The notes beneath the pieces are model-generated. The model had not been told where the DNA came from. It worked only from the letters and a program-made list of their open reading frames with translations, and did no database searches. A stretch of 64,000 bases of DNA from Flavobacteriales bacterium (GTDB taxonomy: Bacteria > Bacteroidota > Bacteroidia > Flavobacteriales_D > Crocinitomicaceae): assembly GCA_022361195.1 (NCBI GenBank), contig JAKSBJ010000229.1, forward strand, positions 1 through 64,000, in the 5' to 3' direction. Position numbers and translations under genes: made by a program. Below, one piece after another: positions 9,332 to 19,387 of the stretch (within the stretch, counting starts at the first letter, position 1; each line of letters opens with the position of its first letter).

Positions 9332-10039
9332 TTAAAAAACAAGTCTCAAATCCATACTTAGAGAATAGAGATGACGGGCTGGAAGCGAATCTAGGTTTTC
9401 ATCGTTCAATTGACCAGTAGAGGTAAAATAGCTTCGAAACAAGGGGCCAAATCCTAATTTAACATTTTCAAAATCAAAGGCATATCCAAAACCTATCTGA
9501 GTCCCCAAATTATAAAAACGATCTTCTCCATCCACTAAATACTCTTTCCCAGTTTCTGTAAAAGTAAGATGGTGCCTCTGTCCCGCAGAGAATGAGTTCA
9601 AAATTCCCGTGCGAACCGTAAATTGATCTGTTAAATGTAGTTTCAAACTAAATGGAATTGTTAAAAAAATGGTTTTCATTTTATAATAACGTTCCTCCAG
9701 ATAAAAATATCCAAACTCTTCTGCTTCCATAACCGTTGATTTGTCACCATACCGTTCAAATTGAAATCCATATTCGAGCCCCAACTTTTTATTAAACTGA
9801 TACTCCAACATAATTCCTACCGCAAAATGAAAAATGGAATTAGTTGGAAAATTATAGTCTACGTTTTCTTCTCCGGTATTAGATAAAAAACTTGAACTAT
9901 AGCCCAATGAAATAGAAGGAATGTAATGCCACTTTTTTGGAGGCACACTATCTTTTTTGGCTGCTTGAAAATTGTCCTGTGCCATCAATCCGCAAGGAAA
10001 GAGCATTAATGACAAGAAAAATAATCGTAGGCTATTCAC
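9332..10039 (-). CDS. Outer-membrane beta-barrel protein (PorT-like fold)
   Basis: A 235-residue exported protein. The GTG at 10039 is used as start because it keeps a complete signal peptide ('LRLFFLSLMLFPCGLMAQ', cleavage after AQ). The mature part is a run of amphipathic strands with turns such as 'YQFNKKLGLEYGFQFERYG' and 'IGFGYAFDFENVKLGFGP', and it ends in a terminal aromatic strand 'SLSMDLRLVF'. This is typical of 8-stranded outer-membrane protein beta-barrel domains. It resembles the PorT/OmpW-like proteins of Bacteroidota in length, but I cannot say it is PorT itself. It lies upstream of icmF in the same orientation, separated by 98 bases, and is divergent from hpt. Confidence 0.75.
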   Translation of the reverse strand: MNSLRLFFLSLMLFPCGLMAQDNFQAAKKDSVPPKKWHYIPSISLGYSSSFLSNTGEENVDYNFPTNSIFHFAVGIMLEYQFNKKLGLEYGFQFERYGDKSTVMEAEEFGYFYLEERYYKMKTIFLTIPFSLKLHLTDQFTVRTGILNSFSAGQRHHLTFTETGKEYLVDGEDRFYNLGTQIGFGYAFDFENVKLGFGPLFRSYFTSTGQLNDENLDSLPARHLYSLSMDLRLVF

Positions 10040-10104
10040 ATCGATAAAACGTCAAATTTTGTTAGAATGTTGTTTTGTCTTACAAGTTCCCGATTTAGAA
10101 ATAT

Positions 10105-10112
10105 TAATTTTG
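10105..10112 (+). promoter_or_regulatory. Candidate -7 element just before hpt
   Basis: TAATTTTG fits TAnnTTTG exactly and ends only 4 bases before the hpt ATG, which would give a leaderless or near-leaderless mRNA. No -33 TTG at 17-23 bases is visible, so this may be chance. Confidence 0.3.
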
Positions 10113-10116
10113 AACT

Positions 10117-10656
10117 ATGTCCAAAACGATAGAGCTGCACGATAAATCATTTGAACCGTATATTTCAGAATCTGAAATTGAAGATATTGTTTCTCGCTTA
10201 GTCATTGAAATTAATGCCAATTACAAAAATGAAACACCTGTTTTACTTGGAATTTTAAACGGTTCGTTCATGTTTATTTCTGATTTGATGAAAAAGCTCG
10301 ACATTGATGTTGAGTTGAGCTTTTTGAAACTTTCATCCTATGAAGGAACCGAAAGCAGTGGAAAGGTCAATGAACTCATTGGACTAAATTCAGACATTTC
10401 GGGTCGACCGGTTATTGTTGTTGAAGATATCGTAGACACAGGAAAAACTCTTCAGAAAATATTGGAAATGTTGCCACCTTTTCAACCTAAACAAGTTGAA
10501 GTATGTAGTTTATTGTTGAAACCTGAAGTATTTCAAGATCAATTTCCGCTTCATTATATCGGAAAAGAAATTCCAAACCGTTTTGTGGTAGGGTATGGTT
10601 TAGATTACGACGAATTGGGTCGTAATTTACCTGAAATTTATCAACTAAAGGGATAA
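10117..10656 (+). CDS. hpt: Hypoxanthine phosphoribosyltransferase
   Basis: A 179-residue cytosolic purine-salvage enzyme that transfers ribose-5-phosphate from PRPP to hypoxanthine (and usually guanine) to give IMP/GMP. The PRPP signature is 'VIVVEDIVDTGKT', with the acidic pair E103-D104 and the D107-TGK loop. The N-terminal 'GILNGSFMFISDLMK' matches the family's PPi loop region. The C-terminal 'VGYGLDYDELGRNLPEIY' supplies the base-binding segment. The length is usual. It is convergent with the DinB-like gene with only 4 bases between stops and no terminator hairpin visible there. Confidence 0.95.
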   Translation: MSKTIELHDKSFEPYISESEIEDIVSRLVIEINANYKNETPVLLGILNGSFMFISDLMKKLDIDVELSFLKLSSYEGTESSGKVNELIGLNSDISGRPVIVVEDIVDTGKTLQKILEMLPPFQPKQVEVCSLLLKPEVFQDQFPLHYIGKEIPNRFVVGYGLDYDELGRNLPEIYQLKG

Positions 10657-10660
10657 AATA

Positions 10661-11122
10661 TTACTCTACCAAACGTCTCAAACAAAGAATATAGCCTACA
10701 TGGGTTGCCTGATGGAAGTTTGAAAAAGCTATAGCTCCAGCTTTATCTTTAATGGTGTATCCTGTCATGGTTTTAAACTCACGATATTCGTCAGGAAAAG
10801 CTGCTGCCTCTAAATCAGTTTCAAATTCGTCTGCCTGTTCTATCAAACGTCTTTTGATAAATTCAATTTCTTCGTCAGATGTTTTCTCCTCCGGTTTAGC
10901 TCCTCTCACATACTTCAACAAAAACTCCTTTTCCATCCCTGATCGGTGACCTCCTAATTGGTACACCAATCCACGATGCGTAACCACCATATGTCCCAAA
11001 TGCCAAATGATGTTTCCGGTAAATCCTTCCGGGACCTCATTCAATTGGTCATTACTCAGCTTATTGACAATTTCAAGAATAAATTCTCTCCCATTTCTAA
11101 AAATTTCTAATTCAGTTTTCAT
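10661..11122 (-). CDS. DinB superfamily protein
   Basis: A 153-residue four-helix-bundle protein of the DinB/DfsB-type superfamily. The usual metal-ligand histidines are visible in 'IIWHLGHMVVTHRGLVYQLGG' (split at 'NIIWHLGH') and 'HQATHVGYILCLRRL' at the C-terminus. Family members include thiol-dependent transferases and proteins without known activity, so no reaction is claimed. It is read in the same direction as the PH-like gene, starting 9 bases after it ends, so it may be the last gene of the operon that runs from 12795 down. Confidence 0.85.
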   Translation of the reverse strand: MKTELEIFRNGREFILEIVNKLSNDQLNEVPEGFTGNIIWHLGHMVVTHRGLVYQLGGHRSGMEKEFLLKYVRGAKPEEKTSDEEIEFIKRRLIEQADEFETDLEAAAFPDEYREFKTMTGYTIKDKAGAIAFSNFHQATHVGYILCLRRLVE

Positions 11123-11131
11123 AATTCGATC

Positions 11132-11629
11132 CTATTTTTCCAATTCATTAGCCCACTCTGGCTTTTCTAGCTGAGGGAGTTTTTGTAACACAATCTCTTC
11201 TATTTGCCGATATGATCGATACATATCCGCATCCAACAAAATGGTATTAAAATTCAACGATTTATCTTTCTTTTCTTTTTTCACTAACCTCAAACCAGAA
11301 AATTTCATGGTCTCAGAAGTATGTCCAACTTTAAAAGTTGTTTTCATTGAAACCGGAAACCACCCCTCAAGCTCATGCCAATGAAATATTTTTTTGTGGA
11401 ACAAAAACCTAAACTCCATTCTGTCTTCCCACAATACAATCCATTTCAATGAAAAATAACCTAGAATGCTCAAGATCAAAGCAGCAATTCCTAAGACAAG
11501 TTTCAAAGCTCCAAATTGCTCATTGGGAATAATAAAAACGGCTGCTCCAAAAAGAAACAAGGCGAAAAGCACTACCATCCAGGTGGATGAATTCACCATA
11601 GCCATGAATATTGGTTTTGATAAGTCCAT
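11132..11629 (-). CDS. Two-helix membrane protein with PH-like domain, unknown function
   Basis: About 165 residues when started at the ATG at 11629 (MDLSKPIFMAMVNSS...), one base after the stop of the methylase gene; a longer frame from 11674 would overlap that gene by 44 bases and looks spurious. Two hydrophobic helices ('STWMVVLFALFLFGAAVFI' and 'LVLGIAALILSILGYFSL') are followed by a beta-rich C-terminal half ('WIVLWEDRMEFRFLF', 'FHWHELEGWFPVS') resembling a bacterial PH-like domain. The terminal helix is 'YRQIEEIVLQKL'. No function can be assigned. Its position suggests co-transcription with the RsmI-family methylase. Confidence 0.7.
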   Translation of the reverse strand: MDLSKPIFMAMVNSSTWMVVLFALFLFGAAVFIIPNEQFGALKLVLGIAALILSILGYFSLKWIVLWEDRMEFRFLFHKKIFHWHELEGWFPVSMKTTFKVGHTSETMKFSGLRLVKKEKKDKSLNFNTILLDADMYRSYRQIEEIVLQKLPQLEKPEWANELEK

Positions 11630-11630
11630 T

Positions 11631-12338
11631 TTAGTATCCGAGAATAAAAATACAAGGTGTTTTGTCAAATGCAAAAGAGGACTCTTTCCACTCTTTCACA
11701 GTTTTTGTTTGAATTTTTTCCTTTTCACCACTTACATCATAGGCAATGCATAATTTGATGGATGGGTCAAGCAATTTAATCACATCTTCAAAAAAGCGTT
11801 GATTTCGATAAGGAGTTTCGATGAAAATTTGAGCATAAACATTTCGCTTGGCCAAATCGCCACACTGTTTTAAACGCTTACTTCGCTCGGGGTCTTTTTG
11901 AGGTATATATCCATTAAAAGAAAAGCCTTGTCCATTTAATCCACTAGCGGCCAACGCCATAAAAATAGAACTTGGTCCAACTAAAGGAATGATCTCTATT
12001 TGTTTTTGATGCGCTTTTGCCACAAATTGGCTTCCGGGATCAGCAATAGTTGGATATCCTGATTCGGACATCAACCCTACATTATTTCCAGCTTCTAGTT
12101 CTTTGAAAATTCGATGATCAAAATCGTAATCATTATGTTTATTCAACTCAAAAAACTCCGAATCATCAATGGGAAAAGTACGGTCCATTTTTCGTAAAAA
12201 CTGCCGGGCGGTTTTCAACTTTTCAACCACAAAAAAACGCAACTCCTTTACAATATTATGATTAAAGTCCGGAATTACCTTTTCCAAGGTATTTTCACTA
12301 ATCGGAATAGGAACGATGTATAATTTACCTTTAGCCAT
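11631..12338 (-). CDS. SAM-dependent methyltransferase, RsmI/tetrapyrrole-methylase family
   Basis: A 235-residue protein of the tetrapyrrole-methylase fold to which RsmI (16S rRNA 2'-O-methylation of C1402) belongs. It carries 'GKLYIVPIPI' at the N-terminus, the hallmark 'GLMSESGYPTIADPGSQFV' in the middle, 'PLVGPSSIFMALAASGLNGQ', and 'IFIETPYRNQRFFEDVIKLL' further on. RsmI proper begins with 'LYvVaTPIGNL'; here the site reads 'PIPISENT'. This matches the shorter Bacteroidota branch usually labelled only SAM-dependent methyltransferase, so the rRNA target is probable but unproved. It overlaps the preceding phosphatase gene by 8 bases. Confidence 0.85.
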   Translation of the reverse strand: MAKGKLYIVPIPISENTLEKVIPDFNHNIVKELRFFVVEKLKTARQFLRKMDRTFPIDDSEFFELNKHNDYDFDHRIFKELEAGNNVGLMSESGYPTIADPGSQFVAKAHQKQIEIIPLVGPSSIFMALAASGLNGQGFSFNGYIPQKDPERSKRLKQCGDLAKRNVYAQIFIETPYRNQRFFEDVIKLLDPSIKLCIAYDVSGEKEKIQTKTVKEWKESSFAFDKTPCIFILGY

Positions 12339-12795
12339 TGATTTTTTGGATCACAACATCCATTGCGTCATTCAACATATCAATCACATCCTGAAATCCC
12401 TGGTCACCTCCGTAATAGGGATCTGGAACTTCATAGTTCATTCCAGGATTAGACTCATTTAAAATCATTCTAACTTTTGCTTCATCCTCTGCATTCCGAG
12501 CCAAAGCCATAATATTGTTGTAGTTTGATCGATCCATGGCGTAAATAATATCAAACTCATCAAAATCAGATACCACAAACTGCCGGGCTCTCAAATCAGA
12601 AATATCAATTCCATTCTTCAAAGCTGCTGCCCGCATTCGGGAATCGGGCTTTTCACCCACATGAAAAGATGATGTTCCTGCCGAATCCGTTTCTATATCC
12701 AATCCTTCTTTTTGGACACGATCTCTCAAAATACCCTCAGCAATTGGTGAACGGCAAATATTCCCGAGGCATACCATCAATACCCTTGTTTTCAT
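12331..12795 (-). CDS. Low-molecular-weight protein-tyrosine phosphatase
   Basis: A 154-residue cytosolic phosphatase with the P-loop 'CLGNICRSP' starting at residue 9 (nucleophile Cys9 and Arg15) and the general-acid loop 'DPYYGGDQGFQDV' near residue 121. 'DSAGTSSFHVGEKPDSRM' also matches the family. Substrates may be phosphotyrosine or phosphoarginine proteins; sequence does not decide. No capsule/exopolysaccharide kinase lies nearby. It is the first gene of a probable operon with the RsmI-like methylase and PH-like protein, and it is separated from dnaA by a terminator. Confidence 0.93.
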   Translation of the reverse strand: MKTRVLMVCLGNICRSPIAEGILRDRVQKEGLDIETDSAGTSSFHVGEKPDSRMRAAALKNGIDISDLRARQFVVSDFDEFDIIYAMDRSNYNNIMALARNAEDEAKVRMILNESNPGMNYEVPDPYYGGDQGFQDVIDMLNDAMDVVIQKING

Positions 12796-12823
12796 CTCTT
12801 TGTTTTAAGCGCGAAATTTAGTG

Positions 12824-12854
12824 ATAAAAAAACGCTCCTAAAAAAGGAGCGTTT
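12824..12854 (-). terminator. Rho-independent terminator after dnaA
   Basis: On the minus strand, stem AACGCTCCT / AGGAGCGTT (arms at 12845-12853 and 12831-12839) with a five-base loop, followed by a run of seven T (plus-strand A at 12826-12832). It starts 4 bases past the dnaA stop and separates dnaA from the phosphatase operon. Confidence 0.88.
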
Positions 12855-12857
12855 CTA

Positions 12858-14297
12858 TTAATTTACATTTAATTTTTTCTCAAGGTCTTCGAGATAACCT
12901 CTGAACTGCTTATCCGTTTCGGCTAAGTTATTCACCGTACGGCAAGCGTGCAATACCGTTGCGTGGTCTTTACCTCCACACTGAGCTCCAATACTTGCCA
13001 ACGACCATTTGGTCATCTTCTTAGCAAAGTACATGGCAATTTGTCTTGCCTGAACCACTTCTCTCTTTCTTGTTTTAGACTTCAACAACTCAATTGGTAA
13101 ATTGAAGTAATCACAAACAATTTTGTGGATGTAGTCCATTGAAACTTCTCTGGCCGTGTTCTTGACAAATTTGTCAATCATTTTCTTAGCCAATTCAATA
13201 GTAATAGCTTTCTTGTTCAAAGAAGCCTGAGCGATAAGGGAAGTTAAAGCTCCTTCCATTTCTCGGATGTTGGTATTAATGCTATACGCTAAATACTCCA
13301 ATACATCTTCAGGAAGATCAACTCCGTTACCGTAAATTTTTCTTTCTAGGATAGCGATTCTAGTTTCCAAGCCTGGCGCCTGTACATCTGCAGATAATCC
13401 CCATTTAAAACGTGACAACAAACGTTGTTCAATTCCTTTCATTTCAACCGGAGCTTTATCAGCTGTCAACACCAATTGTTTTCCCGATTGGTGAAGGTGG
13501 TTAAAGATGTGAAAGAATGCGTCCTGGGTTTTTTCTTTACCAGCAAAAAATTGAACATCATCAATAATCAACACATCCATTAGCTTATAAAAGTTAATGA
13601 AATCATTTGTCGTGTTGTTTTTGATGGAATCAATAAACTGACGGGTAAATGTTTCTGCTTGAGCGTAGAGAACAGTTTTGTTCGGAAACTGGTTTTTAAT
13701 ACCAATTCCGATTGCATGTGCCAAATGCGTTTTCCCAAGACCAACTCCTCCGTAAATTAACAAAGGATTAAAAGCTGTTCCTCCGGGTTTGTTCGACACT
13801 GCAAAGGCAGCAGATCGAGCCAATCGGTTACAATCTCCTTCAACAAAGTTGTCAAATGAGTAAGTTGGGTTAAGATTGGAATCTACGTTTACCTTTTTAA
13901 GACCAGGAATAACAAAAGGATTGCGAATTGGGTTCTCACCAATGTTTAAAGGCATTGACACCGGTGTGTTCGACAAATTCTTTTTACTAGAAGTTGGAAG
14001 ATTTACTGTATATGGGGTCTTTTTGCTATCCGCATTTTTATCCATAATAATAGAGTACTCCAATTTAGCTTCTGGTCCAATTTCTTTCTTGATTACCTTT
14101 TTCAAAAGGTCAATGTAATGTTCTTCTAACCACTCGTAGAAAAAATGAGATGGCACCTGCAACGTCAGAACCTTTCCTTTGAATCGAATAGGGACAATGG
14201 GCTCAAACCAAGTCTTATAGCTTTGAAGGCTTATATTGTCTTTGATTACTTTTAGACAATCATCCCAGATCAATTCATGATTTTTCTTGTTCTTCAT
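12858..14297 (-). CDS. dnaA: Chromosomal replication initiator protein DnaA
   Basis: A 479-residue initiator ATPase with all four domains. Domain I ('WDDCLKVIKDNISLQSYKTW') is followed by a linker rich in N, K and S (about 88-140). Domain III is the AAA+ module, with Walker A 'GGVGLGKT' at 183-190, Walker B 'LIIDDVQF', and sensor/arginine-finger region 'QRLLSRFKWGL'. Domain IV is the DNA-binding domain with signature 'GGKDHATVLHACRTV'. Length is normal. The gene is single, with a strong terminator behind it. The 238 bases upstream are very AT-rich but contain no recognisable DnaA box cluster, so the origin is probably elsewhere. Confidence 0.98.
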   Translation of the reverse strand: MKNKKNHELIWDDCLKVIKDNISLQSYKTWFEPIVPIRFKGKVLTLQVPSHFFYEWLEEHYIDLLKKVIKKEIGPEAKLEYSIIMDKNADSKKTPYTVNLPTSSKKNLSNTPVSMPLNIGENPIRNPFVIPGLKKVNVDSNLNPTYSFDNFVEGDCNRLARSAAFAVSNKPGGTAFNPLLIYGGVGLGKTHLAHAIGIGIKNQFPNKTVLYAQAETFTRQFIDSIKNNTTNDFINFYKLMDVLIIDDVQFFAGKEKTQDAFFHIFNHLHQSGKQLVLTADKAPVEMKGIEQRLLSRFKWGLSADVQAPGLETRIAILERKIYGNGVDLPEDVLEYLAYSINTNIREMEGALTSLIAQASLNKKAITIELAKKMIDKFVKNTAREVSMDYIHKIVCDYFNLPIELLKSKTRKREVVQARQIAMYFAKKMTKWSLASIGAQCGGKDHATVLHACRTVNNLAETDKQFRGYLEDLEKKLNVN

Positions 14298-14535
14298 TCA
14301 GGTGGGTTAAAAAGTAATTGCAAACGTTAACTGGCTGTAATTGACTGTTTGTCAAAAACAGCGAACAAATATTTGCATAAAAAAGTTATAAAAAAAATTT
14401 AAAGTGTATTGTTTTTTTAAAAAATTTTACTTGTCGATTTTTAGCTTTTTTTGTCTCAAATTTATTTGGCCAAAACCGAAAAAAAATTATATTAAAACAT
14501 TACATTTAGTCCCCTATTTTAGATTTAAATCAAAC

Positions 14536-14946
14536 ATGCTTTCACATTCAATTCAAACCAGAGTCCGATACAGTGAAACGGACAAAATGGGATTTTGTTA
14601 CTATGGAAATTACGCTCAGTTTTTTGAGATGGGAAGAGTCGAAACCCTTAGAGAAATAGGGGTTAGCTACGCATCGATGGAAGATCAGGGAATTCTTTTA
14701 CCAGTAGTAGATTTCAGCGTAAAATATTTTAAACCTGCATTTTACGATGAGTTATTAACAATTAAAACAACTTTAGTAAAAGAACCTTTAGTGAAGATCG
14801 AATTTGACTACGAAATTTTCAACGAAAAAAACGAACGATTAACCAAGGCAAATACAGTCTTAGTTTTTACAGATGCCGCTGAGCGAAAACCGATTAAGGC
14901 GCCGGACGAATTGATTCGAAAAATAAGAGAAAAACTCGCTGTTTAA
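14536..14946 (+). CDS. YbgC/4HBT-family acyl-CoA thioesterase
   Basis: A 136-residue hot-dog-fold protein. The start is the ATG at 14536 (MLSHSIQTRVRYSETDKMG); the longer frame from 14404 adds 44 residues of AT-rich non-coding character. The family signature 'RVRYSETDKMGFCYYGNYAQFFE' has the conserved aspartate and the tyrosine/asparagine pair of 4-hydroxybenzoyl-CoA thioesterase-like enzymes (motif split here as 'RYSETDKMG' and 'YYGNYAQFFE'). It hydrolyses acyl-CoA thioesters in the cytosol. Substrate chain length is not readable. It is divergent from dnaA and convergent with a lipoprotein gene. Confidence 0.9.
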   Translation: MLSHSIQTRVRYSETDKMGFCYYGNYAQFFEMGRVETLREIGVSYASMEDQGILLPVVDFSVKYFKPAFYDELLTIKTTLVKEPLVKIEFDYEIFNEKNERLTKANTVLVFTDAAERKPIKAPDELIRKIREKLAV

Positions 14947-14973
14947 ACGACTGAGGTGTTTAAAAAATTTATT

Positions 14974-15264
14974 TTAAACATCTACACATTCGTAGTCAAA
15001 ATTATCAAGGGTAGATTCTGCTTTTGCAGCCTCATAGAAATCTTCTATAGTAAAAGATTCATCTCGTTTAATACATTCTTCTCCAAAAGCAGCTCCATCA
15101 TCATCATTAAGAATGCCGCTTTTTTCAACCGTCTGTTCCTCTTCTCCATTAGGAGTTTGGATAATTGTAGTTTCAGTATAAGTATAACTACAACGCTTAC
15201 ACTTTTCACAAGACATCAAAGTAAAAAATGCAGCCGACAGGCTAATAAAAAGAAAACGAGACAT
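14974..15264 (-). CDS. Small cysteine-rich lipoprotein, 96 aa
   Basis: Start at ATG 15264 (MSRFLFISLSAAFF...); an upstream ATG at 15282 would add six residues in front of a complete signal peptide and lies in a promoter-like element. The lipobox is 'TLMSC'. After the lipidated cysteine come 'EKCKRCSY', a Thr/Glu-rich middle, 'FGEECIKRD', and the C-terminal 'DYECVDV', i.e. four more cysteines in two pairs. This layout matches the three tandem lipoproteins at 40747-41572, suggesting one family. It is probably anchored in the outer or inner membrane facing the periplasm. Function unknown. Confidence 0.7.
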   Translation of the reverse strand: MSRFLFISLSAAFFTLMSCEKCKRCSYTYTETTIIQTPNGEEEQTVEKSGILNDDDGAAFGEECIKRDESFTIEDFYEAAKAESTLDNFDYECVDV

Positions 15265-15279
15265 AATTTTGTGTTTGTC

Positions 15280-15287
15280 CAAAGATA
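15280..15287 (-). promoter_or_regulatory. Candidate -7 element of the 96-aa lipoprotein gene
   Basis: Minus-strand TATCTTTG matches TAnnTTTG exactly and ends 15 bases before the ATG at 15264. It overlaps the longer alternative start, which supports the shorter one. No -33 TTG at standard spacing was found. Confidence 0.4.
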
Positions 15288-15296
15288 GAAAAACAA

Positions 15297-15959
15297 ATGG
15301 AGAGAAAAACCATCCTAACCAGCGACAATTCCAAAACTTTGTTAATTCCGGAATTAAATGAAACTTACCATTCTACTAAAGGTGCCATGGTTGAAGCTCT
15401 ATATGTTTTTATTCAGGAAGGACTTTTTAAAGTGGACAAAAAAGCCATCAAAATCTTTGAGATGGGATTTGGAACAGGTTTAAATGCTTTAGTAACATTC
15501 AATGCCACCATCCAAAAAGAAATTTCGGTTGACTATCACAGCATTGAAAAATATCCCTTGTCAGTTGACCTCATTGAAGAATTAGATCACCTCAACAGTT
15601 TAGGTTATGAAAAGTGGCAAAAGGAATATCATACCATGCTCTCCAGCCCCTGGAACGAATCAATAGAGATTCATCCCAACTTCAAACTTCAAAAATTGGA
15701 AGGAGATCTTCTGAGCTATCAAATAGCTGCCACATATGACCTGATCTTCTTTGATGCATTTGGCCCTAAAATTCAAGCCAAACTGTGGAGTGAAGAAGTT
15801 TGTCAAAAAATGTATGATTGCCTTGAAAAAAATGGACTTTTAGTCACCTATTGTGCTCAGGGTCAATTTAAGCGAAACCTCAAAAGCGTTGGTTTTGAAG
15901 TCGAATCCTTGCCAGGTCCTCCCGGAAAAAGAGAAATGACCCGCGCATACAAAAAATAG
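15297..15959 (+). CDS. mnmD: tRNA 5-methylaminomethyl-2-thiouridine methyltransferase, MnmD type
   Basis: A 220-residue stand-alone methyltransferase corresponding to the methylating half of MnmC; it completes the mnm5s2U modification at tRNA wobble position 34. Landmarks are 'YHSTKGAMVEALYVF' near residue 24, the SAM-binding glycine loop 'EMGFGTGLNALVTF' near residue 59, 'LIFFDAFGPKIQAKLWS' near residue 150, and the C-terminal 'PGPPGKREMTRA'. MnmD families usually read 'FDAFSPxKxPELW', so the loop is slightly altered but keeps FDAF and LW. The FAD-dependent oxidase half is absent, as is normal outside gamma-proteobacteria. Confidence 0.9.
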   Translation: MERKTILTSDNSKTLLIPELNETYHSTKGAMVEALYVFIQEGLFKVDKKAIKIFEMGFGTGLNALVTFNATIQKEISVDYHSIEKYPLSVDLIEELDHLNSLGYEKWQKEYHTMLSSPWNESIEIHPNFKLQKLEGDLLSYQIAATYDLIFFDAFGPKIQAKLWSEEVCQKMYDCLEKNGLLVTYCAQGQFKRNLKSVGFEVESLPGPPGKREMTRAYKK

Positions 15960-16018
15960 CCCCGCCTAAAAAAGCGAATCAACAAAAACTCATTACTTTT
16001 AGTTCTCAAATCTGCTAC

Positions 16019-16852
16019 ATGACCGAAATATTTACACTTAGCAACATTTTTACCCTTTTCATGCTTATTATGCTGCAAGCTGTTTTGGGATTTGACAACC
16101 TCTTGTACATTTCACTAGAATCAAAAAAGACAGAAAAGTCAAAACAATCCAAAGTTCGGACCCTCGGAATTGGTTTGGCCATAATTTTAAGAATTGGCCT
16201 CCTCTTCTTATTAATGTCACTCATTGGAATTTTTCAGGACGAACTATTTGGAATTAACATAGAAGGAGTAATTCACTCCAGTTTTACCGGTCATAGTATC
16301 ATCGTTCTTTTTGGTGGAGGATTCATCATCTACACCGCCATTAAAGAAATTTGGCACATGATTTCACATGAGAACTTAAGTGAACAAGGCGGTGAAAAAA
16401 AGTTAAAATCTCCTGGTTCGGTTATTGCCATGATCGTTATCATGAACCTTGTCTTCTCTTTTGATTCAATCTTAAGTGCAATGGCTTTAACATCAGATAT
16501 CGGTGATTATACAGCCGAAATGGTATTGATGTCGATCGCTATCGTAATTAGCGGATTATTAATGATTTTACTAGCAGGAAGAGTAGCTCGTTTCCTTCAA
16601 AAAAACAGAATGTTTGAAGTTTTGGGACTTTTTGTTCTATTCATTGTCGGAATTATGCTTTTGACAGAAGGAGGACATTTAGCACATATTAAGCTATTTG
16701 GAAATGAAATTGTTCCAATGAGTAAAACGACCTTCTATTTTGTTATCGTTATTCTGGTTATTGTTGATATCGTTCAAAGCAGATACCAAAAGAAAATTAT
16801 TGAAATAGAAGCAAGAGAGGAAGAAGAACGATCTTCGGCTAAAGATCAATAA
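16019..16852 (+). CDS. TerC-family integral membrane protein
   Basis: A 277-residue protein with about seven hydrophobic helices. It carries the paired acidic membrane motifs of the TerC/YkoY family: 'VLGFDNLLYISLESKK' in the first helix and 'NLVFSFDSILSAMALT' in the fourth. The family is linked to metal (often manganese) export and to tellurite resistance; no ter operon is present here, so a metal-efflux role is more likely. The N-terminus is extracytoplasmic and the C-terminal tail is highly charged ('EAREEEERSSAKDQ'). ligA begins 12 bases downstream in the same direction. Confidence 0.85.
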   Translation: MTEIFTLSNIFTLFMLIMLQAVLGFDNLLYISLESKKTEKSKQSKVRTLGIGLAIILRIGLLFLLMSLIGIFQDELFGINIEGVIHSSFTGHSIIVLFGGGFIIYTAIKEIWHMISHENLSEQGGEKKLKSPGSVIAMIVIMNLVFSFDSILSAMALTSDIGDYTAEMVLMSIAIVISGLLMILLAGRVARFLQKNRMFEVLGLFVLFIVGIMLLTEGGHLAHIKLFGNEIVPMSKTTFYFVIVILVIVDIVQSRYQKKIIEIEAREEEERSSAKDQ

Positions 16853-18874
<2,022 letters not shown>

Positions 18875-19387
18875 ATGGAGAGATTAAGCGGATTGAAGAA
18901 AAGAGCCATTCGGAAAAAAATCGCTGGTATAAATCCAGCAAAAGCAATTCAAATAAAACCACCCACTTCATACAAGAAGATTTTATTGATTTCTGAAGAG
19001 GAAAAAGAAGGTTTTGAAAAACTGATTAAAACAGTCTTCCCTGATGCTAAAACACACCTTCTCCATTTTCGAAAAACCAAAGAAGACCAATCGGGACTCC
19101 ACGACTATAGTGTTCATGCCACGGACTTTAATTTAACAGGAAATTTGAAAAACGATAAATTGTCCGGACTCAGAAAGGCTCAGTTTGATTTAATCCTAGA
19201 TTTGTCAAGTGATTCGGTTATCATGGACTATTTTACACGATCTATAAAAGCCGAATTAGTTGTAGGAAAAAAAGGGACTCATAAAACAGCTCATGATTTA
19301 ACCATTGAATATGGGCATGATTATATCTCTTTTTTAGAAAATTTAAAGCACCAATTAGAATTATTAAGTAAAGATGGAATTGAATAA
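18875..19387 (+). CDS. DUF6913-like protein, unknown function
   Basis: A 170-residue soluble protein beginning immediately after ligA and overlapping dapA by 14 bases. It has a very basic N-terminus ('RLSGLKKRAIRKKIAG') and an alpha/beta body with 'FDLILDLSSDSVIMDYFTRS' and 'AELVVGKKG'. This is the arrangement of a conserved Flavobacteriales protein found beside dapA, to which I assign it from memory as DUF6913. The role is unknown. Tight coupling to dapA may mean no more than operon economy. No catalytic motif can be seen. Confidence 0.75.
   Translation: MERLSGLKKRAIRKKIAGINPAKAIQIKPPTSYKKILLISEEEKEGFEKLIKTVFPDAKTHLLHFRKTKEDQSGLHDYSVHATDFNLTGNLKNDKLSGLRKAQFDLILDLSSDSVIMDYFTRSIKAELVVGKKGTHKTAHDLTIEYGHDYISFLENLKHQLELLSKDGIE

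Noticed and set aside
14298-14535. Possible replication origin upstream of dnaA
   Set aside because: The region is AT-rich but contains no recognisable TTATCCACA-type box or cluster; nothing beyond position supports an origin.
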